A stretch of 64,000 nt of DNA, taken from positions 558,001 to 622,000 of the forward strand of contig CAVWCQ010000011.1 of the NCBI GenBank assembly GCA_963753545.1, in the 5' to 3' direction. Made by a program: the position numbers and the translations under genes. This stretch comes from CAVWCQ01 sp963753545. Lineage in GTDB: Bacteria; Chloroflexota; Anaerolineae; Aggregatilineales; Aggregatilineaceae. Shown piece after piece: positions 52,966 to 61,934 of the stretch. The notes under the pieces are model-generated. The model was not told the origin of the DNA and ran no database searches. It worked only from the letters and a program-made list of their open reading frames with translations. Positions within the stretch are counted from its first letter, which is position 1; each line of letters opens with the position of its first letter.

Positions 52966-54816
52966 ATGACTTCGATAGCGCGCCCCACAACTCGGCTGGC
53001 CCTGCTCGTGCTCATCCTGCTGCTGGGCTGGGCACTGCGCATTCATAACGCGGAAACACGCAGCCTGTGGGAAGATGAAGGCTGGACGATGCTGCTCAGC
53101 AAAGGTCCGGGCCTGGGTGATGTGGCGCGAACGATGGCTGCCGACCAGCACCCGCCCCTCTTTTTTATGGCATTCCGGCTGTGGCGCACCGTCGCCGGGG
53201 ATACGGAGTTGGCGACGCGCCTGTTCAGCATCCTGATCAGCCTGATCGCCGTTGCCGCGATCTATGCCTTGGGTCGCGAGTTGTTTGGCTTCGAAGTGGG
53301 GATTCTGGCGTGCTTGCTGCTGGCGCTCTCCGACCTGCATATCGATCTGGCCCAGGAGGTGCGCCACTACGGGGCCATGACGACGCTCATCGTGCTCTCC
53401 AGCCTGTTTTATGTGCGCTGGTGGCACAAGCCGCGCCGGGCAAACCGAGTCGGGTATGTGCTGTCCTCCATCGCCCTGCTCTACACCCATTACCTGGGCG
53501 GCTTCGTGCTGATGGCCCAGTTGATCCATCTGCTAATCGCGGCCCGTCCTCGAAAACGACTGGGCGAGGGCTTATTCCTGTTCGGCTCGATCTGCCTGGG
53601 ATTTTTACCCTGGCTGCCCGTTGTCATGGATCAGAATCGCCTGCGCTGGACCAATCCCCTCTATTATCAGAATTCGATCCCGAACAACATGGCGACGTAT
53701 CGTGCCGTCCGTCAGGCCCTGTTTGGCAGCCAGTTTGGGTTGATGGCTATGCTCATGCTGCTGGGGCTGGTTTATGTGGTTTACCGGGCAGCGCGCAACC
53801 GTCTGCCCGCCGTCCGGCTGCGCCCAGCCTGGCCCACACTCTATCTGGGCATCTGGATCGTGCTGATGGCTGGATTAACCGTGACGATCAACGCGCATCG
53901 CTCCTTTTTGACCGTGCGCAACTTCATCGTCATTGTACCTGCCGTCTGCGTGCTGATCGCGCATGGGCTAGCCAACCTGGAACGTACCGCCCGTTTGCTG
54001 CTGACCGGGGTGATCGTTGTCGTCAGCCTGACGACGGTTGATGCGCGGCGTTATTATCCGAACTGGCGAGCCGTGACGCGCAATGTGACGGATTACCACC
54101 TGGATGATGAGCCTGTTCTCATGGATATCTGGGTGGGAGATTTCCCGGTGCGCTACTATATTGATCGCCAGATGGGAAAAGACACACCACGCGTCTCTCT
54201 GCGCGAATGGCGCGACCAGTACAAAGGCGATTTTATCCCGGTCCTGCAAGCGTATCTGGCCAACATCGACGCATTCTGGCTGATCTATTGGGGCGATAAA
54301 CCGATGGATGAGTACGGCACGGCGATAGCCCAGGCGGGATTCCAGCGCACGGCGGCGCTTTCGGTCGATCACCTGGGCACGCCGCTCTACAGCTACCGCT
54401 ACGACAAGCTGACCGGTACGAGTTTTGCCCGGTTTGGCGATCTGTTCACGCTGCGCAAGTTCCATATTCCGTCCAGCGCTGCGCCAGGAGACGCCATGAC
54501 TATCACGCTGTGGTGGACCGCCGAGAGTATCCCGCCGCTCGATTACAGTATATCGGTCTATCTGGCGGATGAAGCAGGAAACAAAGTGGCCCAACACGAC
54601 GGCCCGCCGCTCAATGGTCAGGCTCCGACCACATCCTGGATGCCCGGCGAATTGAAGTATGATAACCACCGTATTGATCTGCCCGTCTCACTGGCTCCGG
54701 GAACCTATCAGGTGCGCCTATCTGTCTATTGGTACGGCGATGCTGATCATCCGCTGCCTGTCGATGGCACTGATCTTACCTATGCTGATCTGGGTACGAT
54801 CCAGGTGGGGAAATAA
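52966..54816 (+). CDS. GT39/GT83-like membrane glycosyltransferase with C-terminal beta domain
   Basis: A 616-residue protein with helix 1 at about 10-25, then the first loop SLWEDEGWTMLLSKGPG carrying the acidic catalytic pair of GT-C enzymes, and DQHPPLFFMAFRLW, the HPP motif of the ArnT/PMT-like group. About 12 helices end near residue 365. The extracytoplasmic part finishes in a beta domain (DYSISVYLADEAGNK, TSWMPGE, APGTYQVRLSVYWYGD). That domain recurs at the end of the DUF2723 protein and in the fragment at 3-161. It probably transfers a sugar from a polyprenyl-phosphate donor on the outer face; the acceptor is unknown. Confidence 0.85.
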   Translation: MTSIARPTTRLALLVLILLLGWALRIHNAETRSLWEDEGWTMLLSKGPGLGDVARTMAADQHPPLFFMAFRLWRTVAGDTELATRLFSILISLIAVAAIYALGRELFGFEVGILACLLLALSDLHIDLAQEVRHYGAMTTLIVLSSLFYVRWWHKPRRANRVGYVLSSIALLYTHYLGGFVLMAQLIHLLIAARPRKRLGEGLFLFGSICLGFLPWLPVVMDQNRLRWTNPLYYQNSIPNNMATYRAVRQALFGSQFGLMAMLMLLGLVYVVYRAARNRLPAVRLRPAWPTLYLGIWIVLMAGLTVTINAHRSFLTVRNFIVIVPAVCVLIAHGLANLERTARLLLTGVIVVVSLTTVDARRYYPNWRAVTRNVTDYHLDDEPVLMDIWVGDFPVRYYIDRQMGKDTPRVSLREWRDQYKGDFIPVLQAYLANIDAFWLIYWGDKPMDEYGTAIAQAGFQRTAALSVDHLGTPLYSYRYDKLTGTSFARFGDLFTLRKFHIPSSAAPGDAMTITLWWTAESIPPLDYSISVYLADEAGNKVAQHDGPPLNGQAPTTSWMPGELKYDNHRIDLPVSLAPGTYQVRLSVYWYGDADHPLPVDGTDLTYADLGTIQVGK

Positions 54817-54817
54817 A

Positions 54818-54838
54818 AAGGACCGCTTGGCGGTCCTT
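54818..54838. terminator. Terminator hairpin between convergent genes
   Basis: AAGGACCGC - TTG - GCGGTCCTT, a perfect 9-bp stem. The adjoining A-run gives a T-run on the minus strand. Confidence 0.65.
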
Positions 54839-55109
54839 ACATTTGAGTTGGACGGGGTGGGGAAGAGATGCTCTAGGGTAAGCGGGATTTGGGCCGGGAG
54901 CATATCCATCTCAAATGTACCCTTATCATAACAGCGAACAATTACAGTTCAAATTACTATATAGAAATTGATCGACTGTGAGATGTTAAAGTAAGATTCT
55001 GTTGCTTTTTATAGCTAATATCACACGCTTTCATAAAGGAGAGACATAAGTTTTTATTGTATTTCAAATAAAGAGACCAGTCTTCTTTAGATATTGTGAA
55101 TGGATCGCG

Positions 55110-55475
55110 TTATCGGTTTAGAACTGCCTCGACACGCTCAAGTAAAACACGTGGTGAAAACGGCTTGATGATGTAGTCGTCCGCTCCCGCCGCGATGCCT
55201 GCTTCCACATCGATCTGCTGGCCCAGGGCTGAAATGAAGATCACGGGAGGCGCTTTGAGCCCGTACGTGCTTTTCACCTGGCGGCAGACTTCCAACCCTT
55301 CACTTCCTGGCAGCATAATATCCAGCAGCAGCAGATCCGGCCTGGAACCGAGAGCCAGCCGCATCGCATCATTTCCGTTCGAGGTCGTGATCACCTGATA
55401 GCCTGCCGATTCCAGTTTGCGCTGGATAAGGAGCAAGATGTGGGGTTCGTCTTCGGCAACGAGAATACTGGTCAT
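55110..55475 (-). CDS. Single-domain response regulator
   Basis: A 121-residue CheY-like receiver with no output domain: acidic pocket VAEDE (residues 7-10), phospho-acceptor Asp52 in LLLLDIMLPG, Thr/Ser switch in VIFISALGQ and Lys in DDYIIKPFSP. It resembles PilH/DivK-type receivers. It is the third gene of a minus-strand run with the OmpR regulator (57793) and PAS kinase (57029), 72 bp after the kinase stop, so it may be a second target of that kinase. Confidence 0.88.
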   Translation of the reverse strand: MTSILVAEDEPHILLLIQRKLESAGYQVITTSNGNDAMRLALGSRPDLLLLDIMLPGSEGLEVCRQVKSTYGLKAPPVIFISALGQQIDVEAGIAAGADDYIIKPFSPRVLLERVEAVLNR

Positions 55476-55547
55476 ACGACTTAAAGCGCCAAGGGGGGCA
55501 GCGCTGCTCTCCTTTCACCATAATAATTGCACCAGAGTAGCCGAGAA

Positions 55548-57029
55548 TCAGCTAACAAGCAAGGATTTGCCTTCGACGACAGGGATCGTGAAGAAAAAGG
55601 TTGTACCTACACCCGGTTCCGACTCGAACCAGATATGCCCACCGTGCATCTCAACGAAGGCCTTCACAATCGTCAGGCCCAACCCGGTCCCACCGATCAG
55701 ATTGGCCGCTTCAGAACTCACCCGGTAGAACTGCTGGAAAACATGGTCCCGATCTTCGGCAGCAATGCCGATCCCATTGTCCTGCACCGTGACCAACACA
55801 CAGGGCACAATCTCACCGTGAGCAGCTCCAGCGGGCAGGTCTTCATTCCCCTCAATATAGCGTGCCCCCACCCGGATTTCACCCGGCTCCAGGGTATATT
55901 TGATCGCGTTCGATATCAGGTTAGTTACAACCTGAATCATGCGCGTTTGGTCTGCCCAGCAGGGCGGCAGCGATGGCTGAATATCGGTGATCAGCTTATG
56001 GCCTCGCTCGTCTAATGCGAACTGTAAATGGGCGCAAACCTGCTCGATTACCTCCTGCATGGAACAGGGGGCTGGGTTCAGTTCAACCCGGTCGGTTTTG
56101 ATGCGCGTCACATCCAGAATGTCATTGATCAAATCGATCAAACGATCCGCATTAAACGAGATGATATCGAGGTATTCACGAACCTCCGGCGTCAGAGAGT
56201 CCACTTCCCCTTCAAGGATGAGATCACTGAACCCTTTAACCGAGGTGAGCGGTGTCCGCAGTTCGTGCGAAATAAGCATAATAAACTGCGCCTTCATGCG
56301 GTCCAGTTCGCGCTCGTGGGTCGCATCACGCAGCGCAAAAATCCGGCCAAGCAGGTTGCCACTGCGCGCATAAATAGGCAGGCTGTACCAGACCAGTACC
56401 CTGGGCGGCGAGGTATTCACCTCAAATTCACCGCCCAGGATTTCAGTGAAATTGTTGCCCAGGCTGCGCAGCATATTCGCCATGATCGTCGGTAGTTCTG
56501 GCCTTTCCTCGATGATACGCACAAGGTGATCGAGGGGGCGACCAAGAAGCCCATAGGGAGAAATGCCCGTCAGGGTATCAAGCGGGACCGTCGCCATCAC
56601 CACCGTACCCTGACAATCCACCATCAAAATCGCTTCATTGGCAGCTTCGAGTACGGCTTCCAGACGGTCAGACTCCTCGCGGTTGGCTTGGGGCGTACCT
56701 GTGTTTTGATAGGATATCGCCAGGACAACCAGCGGGGCAAAAAACAACAACCGCCCGGCAAAAGCCGCGCTGTCCAGGTCCGGAGAAAGATCGACAACCA
56801 GATCGCCCAGGTGATGCTCGTAGCGGTAGAGGGGCGCGACAACCAACCGCTCGCCCTGAAAAACCTCTCCGGGTGCATAGAACCGGATCGTTTGCCCCAG
56901 GTAATTGCCCAGCACAGAGAGAAGATTGGCGACGGACCGTCCATCCGTCGCCAGCATGCTCAGTTCGTGAAAGAGCCGCAGATCACTGTCAGACTCTGTG
57001 CTGGCCAAAGGTTGCGCCGTAAGCGACAT
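55548..57029 (-). CDS. PAS-domain sensor histidine kinase (soluble)
   Basis: A 493-residue protein without clear membrane helices. Residues 1-110 may be a GAF-like sensor. A PAS domain follows (about 120-240: AANEAILMVDCQGTVVMA, ARSGNLLGRIFALRDATHE). HisKA has FIMLISHELRTPLTSVKGFS with His255. The ATPase shows VVTNLISNAIKYTLEP, TVQDNGIGIA and GGTGLGLTIVKAFVEMHGGH. It autophosphorylates and passes phosphate to the regulator encoded 8 bp upstream. The stimulus is unknown; the cytosolic PAS/GAF layout suggests an internal signal. Confidence 0.9.
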   Translation of the reverse strand: MSLTAQPLASTESDSDLRLFHELSMLATDGRSVANLLSVLGNYLGQTIRFYAPGEVFQGERLVVAPLYRYEHHLGDLVVDLSPDLDSAAFAGRLLFFAPLVVLAISYQNTGTPQANREESDRLEAVLEAANEAILMVDCQGTVVMATVPLDTLTGISPYGLLGRPLDHLVRIIEERPELPTIMANMLRSLGNNFTEILGGEFEVNTSPPRVLVWYSLPIYARSGNLLGRIFALRDATHERELDRMKAQFIMLISHELRTPLTSVKGFSDLILEGEVDSLTPEVREYLDIISFNADRLIDLINDILDVTRIKTDRVELNPAPCSMQEVIEQVCAHLQFALDERGHKLITDIQPSLPPCWADQTRMIQVVTNLISNAIKYTLEPGEIRVGARYIEGNEDLPAGAAHGEIVPCVLVTVQDNGIGIAAEDRDHVFQQFYRVSSEAANLIGGTGLGLTIVKAFVEMHGGHIWFESEPGVGTTFFFTIPVVEGKSLLVS

Positions 57030-57037
57030 CGGCTTAC

Positions 57038-57793
57038 CTAAGAGCGGCTGTGCCGCGTGGATGTAACATTCATCTGCCGGACAGACTGCGTACCGACCTG
57101 CATAAAACGGTAGCCGACGCCGCGTTCTGTCTGGATATACTTGGGGTGCCGCACATCGGCCTCAATCTTGCGGCGGAGACGGTGCATGTGAACGCGGAGA
57201 GTATCTTCGTACACTTCGTCGGCAGGCCACACCCGCGCGATAAGCATATCCGAGGTCACGACTTGCCCAGCGTTGCGCAGCAGGATATGCAGCAAATTGG
57301 CTTCAGTTGGGGTGAGCATCACAGGGCGATTTTCAACAACCAGTTTGCTATTTCCAAAATCAACAGCGACCCGCTCATCAACACGGATCAGGGGCGAACG
57401 CGCATAGTCAAAATCAACAATCCGGCTCAACACGCGGCGGACGCGCGCCGCCAGTTCGCTCAGTTCGAAGGGTTTAACGACATAATCATCCGCGAAGCGG
57501 GTCAGCCCATCCACCACCGTGTCCGTATCTCGTTCGCCGGTGATAAAGATAATTGGCACATCCCCCAGGCTCTTGAGTTTTTCGGCAAGTTCAAAGCCGT
57601 GAATGGTCGGCAGTTTCAGGTCGACCAACGCCAGATGCGGCAGCCCAAACGCGTGAATGTAGCGCAGGGTATCGGGCGCATCAAGAAAGGCCGCTGTATC
57701 ATACCCATCGGCCTCGAATTTCTCTTTGAGGGACGATAAAAGAATTTGATCGTTATCCACAATCAAAAGACGTCTTCGCTCATCCGTTATCAT
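57038..57793 (-). CDS. OmpR/PhoB-family response regulator
   Basis: A 251-residue protein. The receiver domain (10-125) has LLIVDND and phospho-acceptor Asp58 in LALVDLKLPT; IIFITGERD and DDYVVKPFEL complete it. The winged helix (about 140-235) contains MLTPTEANLLHILLRNAGQV, DTLRVHMHRLRRKIE and IQTERGVGYRFM. It binds promoter DNA as a dimer when phosphorylated. It is the first gene of the operon, with 8 bp to the cognate kinase. The tail after residue 235 is basic and short. Confidence 0.92.
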   Translation of the reverse strand: MITDERRRLLIVDNDQILLSSLKEKFEADGYDTAAFLDAPDTLRYIHAFGLPHLALVDLKLPTIHGFELAEKLKSLGDVPIIFITGERDTDTVVDGLTRFADDYVVKPFELSELAARVRRVLSRIVDFDYARSPLIRVDERVAVDFGNSKLVVENRPVMLTPTEANLLHILLRNAGQVVTSDMLIARVWPADEVYEDTLRVHMHRLRRKIEADVRHPKYIQTERGVGYRFMQVGTQSVRQMNVTSTRHSRS

Positions 57794-58040
57794 GGTCTAG
57801 CTGTCCTTTCCCCAGGCGACAGCGTGATTGGGTACTGCACAAACCGGTTGTCTGCATGTGGAGGTTCCCGCTCAGTTTGAGGAGCATCCAAACAGGCGTG
57901 CTCGGCAGTCCATCACAATACTTACACGAATCCCGTTGCCCACCTATACAAGGTCTTTACTTGCAGTATACAAAGGATTACCCTCCGCGGCAAGGTTAAT
58001 GGATCGTACTCATGTCCTATCCGACCCCGTCGAGCCGGGC

Positions 58041-58046
58041 TATAAT
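58041..58046 (+). promoter_or_regulatory. -10 box of the penicillin-binding protein gene
   Basis: GGGCTATAATT, 41 bp before the start at 58087. No clear -35 and no clear RBS between it and the ATG. Confidence 0.4.
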
Positions 58047-58086
58047 TCCTGGTCAATCGGTTTTTTAGATTAATGGACCCTATTGT

Positions 58087-61000
58087 ATGGAAATAATTCG
58101 CATCTCCCGGCAGCGCCGCCGCCGCCGCACCCACCAGCGCCTGAACGCGCCGCGTTTTCTGCGCTGGATGATCGTTGTTCTTGCTTCGCTGCTGGCTGTG
58201 CTGGTTCTGGCCTTATCAACCGGATTGGGCACATCGGTGCTGATTTACAAACACTATGCCGCCCTACTTCCCGCGCCCAACGAAATTATCGATGCCCAGC
58301 AAAATGCCTTTTTGACCACGGTTCTCTATGATCGCACCGGAGATACGGTCATCTACGAGGTGATTGATCCATCGGGCGGCGACCGTCGCTGGGTTTCCAT
58401 AGACGATATTCCGCACTACTTTTTAGACGCTACGGTTGCCATCGAAGATGCGAGCTTCTACAAAAATCCGGGTTTTGATCTGCGTGGTATGACGCGCGCC
58501 CTGTGGAACAACCTGACCGGGGGGCATATTCAGGGAGCCAGTACGATCACGCAGCAGTTAGTGCGTTATGTGCTGCTGGATCCTAAAGAGCGGGCGTCGC
58601 TCTCGGCAGATCGCAAAATTAAAGAGGTGATCCTGGCCTCAGAGATCGCCCGGCAGTATTCAAAAGATCAAATATTAGAGTGGTATGTCAATATGATTTA
58701 TTACGGCGGATCAGCCTATGGCATCGAAGCCGCCGCCCAGCAGTATTTCAGCAAGCCTGCCCGCGATCTGACTCTGGCGGAAGCGGCAATGTTGGCAGCC
58801 ATCCCGCAATATCCACTGCAAAACCCAATTGATAATCCCGAAGCGGCCAAAGAGCGGCAGGGCGTTGTCCTCAATGTGATGGCGAACGAAGGCTATATCA
58901 CCCGCCAGCAGGCTAACGAAGCCGCCGCCGAGCCGCTGAGCGTGCGCCCGCTCTCGGATCGCTTTGGTATTATCGCGCCGCACTTCGCCATGTATGCCCG
59001 TGCCCAGGCGCAGGAAATTCTAGATGATCTGGGATTGGATGGCGCGGAACTGGTCACGCGGGGCGGCTTGCGCATCTACACGACGCTGGACCTGGATTTG
59101 CAGCTTCAGGCGGAATGCGTCGCCCGCAGCCAGATTGCCCGCCTGGATGGTAGCGATCCCCTGGTCACGATGAACACCAGCAGCGGGACGCCCTGCATTG
59201 CCGCTAACTACCTCCCCCAGATGCCGTCCGATATGCTCGGTGTGGATCGGGAAGTGTCGAATGCAGGCGTTGTCGTTTTGCGCGGCGCAACCGGGGAAGT
59301 GATGGCAATGGTGGGCAGCGTCGATTATTGGAATGAAGGCATCGACGGCACTTATAATGTGGCGACAACCGCCCAGCGCCAGCCCGCCTCCGCCTTTAAG
59401 CCGATTGTCTACACGGCGGCTTTCCTCGAAGGGCCGCTGCCAGGGTATCCCAGCGGAATCACTGCCGCAACGATGCTGTATGATGTGCCCATTCAGTTTG
59501 ATAACGGTGGACAGCCCTATACTCCCGTGAACATTGACCGCCAGTATCATGGCCCGATGAGCGTGCGCGATGCGCTGGCGAACTCGTACAATGTGCCGCC
59601 CGTGCAGTTGGTCAACATGATTGGCCTGGGGCCTGTCGTGCGGACGGCGCACCGGCTGGGCATCAATTCTCTGACCCGCGTTGAAGACTTCGGCCTGGCC
59701 CTTGCTCTGGGCAGTGGCACTGTTTCGCTGCTCGATCTGACCTATGCCTACAACGTGTTTAACCAGAGCGGCTATATGGTCGGCATGCCCGTCTTTAAGG
59801 ACCAGCGCGCCCCCGGCTTCCGCACCGTGAACCCGGTTGGCATTCTGCGTATCGAGGACGACAAGGGCACTGTGCTGTGGCAGTATGGCGACGAAACCGC
59901 CTCCTTCCAGCAGCGGCTGATCCTGGAACCCGCCCTGGCCTACATCATGACCGATATCCTGGCAGACAACGACGCCCGCGAACCCGCTTTTGGCATCGAC
60001 AGCCCGCTTGAACTCTCGCGCCCTGCCGCCGTCAAGACGGGGACCAGCAACGATAATCACGATAGCTGGACCATTGGTTATACGCCGCAGATCGTGACGG
60101 GTGTCTGGGTAGGCAACAATAACAACCATTCCATGAACGATATCACGGGCACGACAGGGGCCGCTCCGATCTGGCACGCCATCATGGAATATGTTCACAA
60201 CCGCGATTCGATGCCTGTCGAGACGTGGCAGCGCCCCTCGACCGTTGTGGAGCAGGTCGTTTGCCAGACTTCTGGCCTGCTGCCGACGCGCTACTGCCGG
60301 CAGACACCCGAACTGTTTTACGTGGACCCGACGGTTCCTTACGACACGCGACCCACCCAGATCGATCCCTATTGGAAACCTTACGAGATCAACACCTGCA
60401 GCGGTCTGCTGGCAACTGCCTCATCGCCATCAACATGCGTGGAAGAGGTCGATTACTTTGATTACCCACCCGAAACCCGCGCCTGGGCCCGTGATACCGG
60501 ACAGAGGATGCCTCCGACCGAATATGACGTGAACGGATCAAGTTCACCGTTTAGCGCGGTGGCGATCACGTCGCCATCAGACCTGGGACGTGTTCGAGGT
60601 CTGGTCGAGGTCCGCGGCAATGCTACCGATGACAATTTCTCCTACTACCGACTGGACTATGGAGCGGGCATCCAGCCCGATGTCTGGCTCCAGATCGCGC
60701 AGGGGACGGATCAGGGCCGCGATCTGGTGATGGGCACGTGGGATACCAGCGGATTAAGCAGCGGTGCGGCCTATACCCTCCGCCTGCAAATGGTCCGTTC
60801 TGACAATACACTTGAAACCATATACGTTTCAGTGACAGTGGACAATACACCGCCACAGGTCAGACTCAACGATCCGCCCGATGGCAGCATCTACTCGATT
60901 AACCAGGATGTTTACGTGCCGCTGCAAGCCGAGGTTACCGATAACGTGCAGGTGGCAACCGTCGAGTTTTACCACGACGGTGAGTTGATCGACACCAGTG

Positions 61001-61131
61001 AGGAATGGCCCTATACCGCGCACTGGACGATCAGCGGCGAACCGGGAACATACACCCTGTGGGCCGTCGCTTACGACGCTGCTGGAAACAGCGCGGAATC
61101 CGATCATATCACCGTCCAGGTCCAGCCTTGA
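58087..61131 (+). CDS. Class A penicillin-binding protein (PBP1A-like) with C-terminal Ig-like domains
   Basis: A 1014-residue bifunctional peptidoglycan synthase. A basic cytoplasmic tail (RRRRRTHQR) and one helix (about 25-55) lead to the GT51 transglycosylase: catalytic Glu120 in AIEDASFYKNPG and GASTITQQLVRY. The transpeptidase has SAFK (435-438), SYN (500-502) and KTGTS (650-654). Residues about 820-1014 form two beta-sandwich modules (VEVRGNATDDNFSYYRLDYG; VEFYHDGELIDTSEEWPYT) resembling Ig-like/FN3 additions. It polymerises and crosslinks the wall outside the membrane, using lipid II exported by MurJ. The frame is intact over 3 kb. Confidence 0.94.
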   Translation: MEIIRISRQRRRRRTHQRLNAPRFLRWMIVVLASLLAVLVLALSTGLGTSVLIYKHYAALLPAPNEIIDAQQNAFLTTVLYDRTGDTVIYEVIDPSGGDRRWVSIDDIPHYFLDATVAIEDASFYKNPGFDLRGMTRALWNNLTGGHIQGASTITQQLVRYVLLDPKERASLSADRKIKEVILASEIARQYSKDQILEWYVNMIYYGGSAYGIEAAAQQYFSKPARDLTLAEAAMLAAIPQYPLQNPIDNPEAAKERQGVVLNVMANEGYITRQQANEAAAEPLSVRPLSDRFGIIAPHFAMYARAQAQEILDDLGLDGAELVTRGGLRIYTTLDLDLQLQAECVARSQIARLDGSDPLVTMNTSSGTPCIAANYLPQMPSDMLGVDREVSNAGVVVLRGATGEVMAMVGSVDYWNEGIDGTYNVATTAQRQPASAFKPIVYTAAFLEGPLPGYPSGITAATMLYDVPIQFDNGGQPYTPVNIDRQYHGPMSVRDALANSYNVPPVQLVNMIGLGPVVRTAHRLGINSLTRVEDFGLALALGSGTVSLLDLTYAYNVFNQSGYMVGMPVFKDQRAPGFRTVNPVGILRIEDDKGTVLWQYGDETASFQQRLILEPALAYIMTDILADNDAREPAFGIDSPLELSRPAAVKTGTSNDNHDSWTIGYTPQIVTGVWVGNNNNHSMNDITGTTGAAPIWHAIMEYVHNRDSMPVETWQRPSTVVEQVVCQTSGLLPTRYCRQTPELFYVDPTVPYDTRPTQIDPYWKPYEINTCSGLLATASSPSTCVEEVDYFDYPPETRAWARDTGQRMPPTEYDVNGSSSPFSAVAITSPSDLGRVRGLVEVRGNATDDNFSYYRLDYGAGIQPDVWLQIAQGTDQGRDLVMGTWDTSGLSSGAAYTLRLQMVRSDNTLETIYVSVTVDNTPPQVRLNDPPDGSIYSINQDVYVPLQAEVTDNVQVATVEFYHDGELIDTSEEWPYTAHWTISGEPGTYTLWAVAYDAAGNSAESDHITVQVQP

Positions 61132-61238
61132 TTTACGGGGAAATGCCTGTTGTGCCTATAGTTGAATTGACAGCGCACAAAATTCGTGATATATGAACGA
61201 CTAACACGAAGCACTAGGAGTAGTTTGGTACGGTCTAC

Positions 61239-61487
61239 ATGAACGATGACGCTCTTCGACGGAAGTCGGACAGCACGCGCAGTCTGAAGAATAAGCAGCG
61301 CGCTCGCTGCCCATCGTGTGGAACCTGGGTCAACCTGCGAGATAATTCCGAAGTGTGGGATTTAGTGGATTGCCAGGAATGTAATACGCGTCTTGAGGTG
61401 GTAGATTTGCGGCCACCCACGTTGGATTATGCGAACAGCCCCAATGAAGAAGATTGGGAGGACTGGGACGAAGAAGAAGATGTATGA
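61239..61487 (+). CDS. LysW-like zinc-ribbon protein with acidic C-terminus
   Basis: An 82-residue protein. After a basic N-terminus (RRKSDSTRSLKNKQRARC) comes a zinc ribbon, CPSCGTWVNLRDNSEVWDLV then DCQECNTRLEVVDLRPPTLD, with CxxC pairs about 21 residues apart. The tail reads EEDWEDWDEEEDV. LysW/AmCP carrier proteins have the same ribbon, the LEVVxLxPxxL stretch and a C-terminal EDWGE whose terminal Glu carries the substrate. Here the EDW repeats are present but the end is DV. No lysine or arginine biosynthesis genes are close. It may be a diverged carrier or a structural zinc protein. Confidence 0.7.
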   Translation: MNDDALRRKSDSTRSLKNKQRARCPSCGTWVNLRDNSEVWDLVDCQECNTRLEVVDLRPPTLDYANSPNEEDWEDWDEEEDV

Positions 61488-61576
61488 GTTCTAGTTCGCC
61501 CGCGCAGCACACAATCGCATAAGCCGCAGAGCGCTGCGGCAGTGGGGCGGCAACCGGCCACTCCGAAAAAAACGAT

Positions 61577-61601
61577 CCCCCGCCTGTAACGGGGGTTTTT
61601 T
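61577..61601 (+). terminator. Terminator after the LysW-like gene
   Basis: CCCCCG - CCTGTAA - CGGGGG followed by six T. An A-run precedes the stem. Confidence 0.85.
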
Positions 61602-61617
61602 GCGCCTGGTTAAACAA

Positions 61618-61813
61618 ATCTCTCGTGCTGTCTCCGCGCCAGCATACGCAAAATGCCTGCGTATCGAAATTTACTTGGGGGTGAGGGGGATTTCCCCCGG
61701 CAACGTTAAAGAAGCCTCTCGTGCTTTCTTCGCGTCAGTATCCGCAAAATGGCCCGTATATCGAAATTTACTTGGGGGGGTGAGGGGGATTTCCCCCGGC
61801 AACGTTAAAAAAG
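61618..61813 (+). repeat. Tandem pair of about 95-bp repeats upstream of surE
   Basis: Each unit runs from TCTCGTGCT(G/T) through ATACGCAAAAT/ATCCGCAAAAT, TATCGAAATTTACTTGGGGG and TGAGGGGGATTTCCCCCGGC to AACGTTAAA(G/A)AAG. Copy 1 is about 61621-61714 and copy 2 about 61717-61813. Each has an internal GGGGGATTTCCCCC hairpin. There are only two units with no spacers, so this is not a CRISPR. Confidence 0.75.
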
Positions 61814-61934
61814 ATTGACGTACCGATCACGAGTCGTTAACCCCCATCATGTAGGATGGGAAGTAATCGGGTGAGATGTTAAAATCCCGACTCTGAATGG
61901 AAGTATGCGCAAGAGAAATGAGAGTAGTAGAACA

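Noticed and set aside
61618..61813. CRISPR-like array
   Set aside because: Only two adjacent 95-bp units, no spacers, no cas genes.
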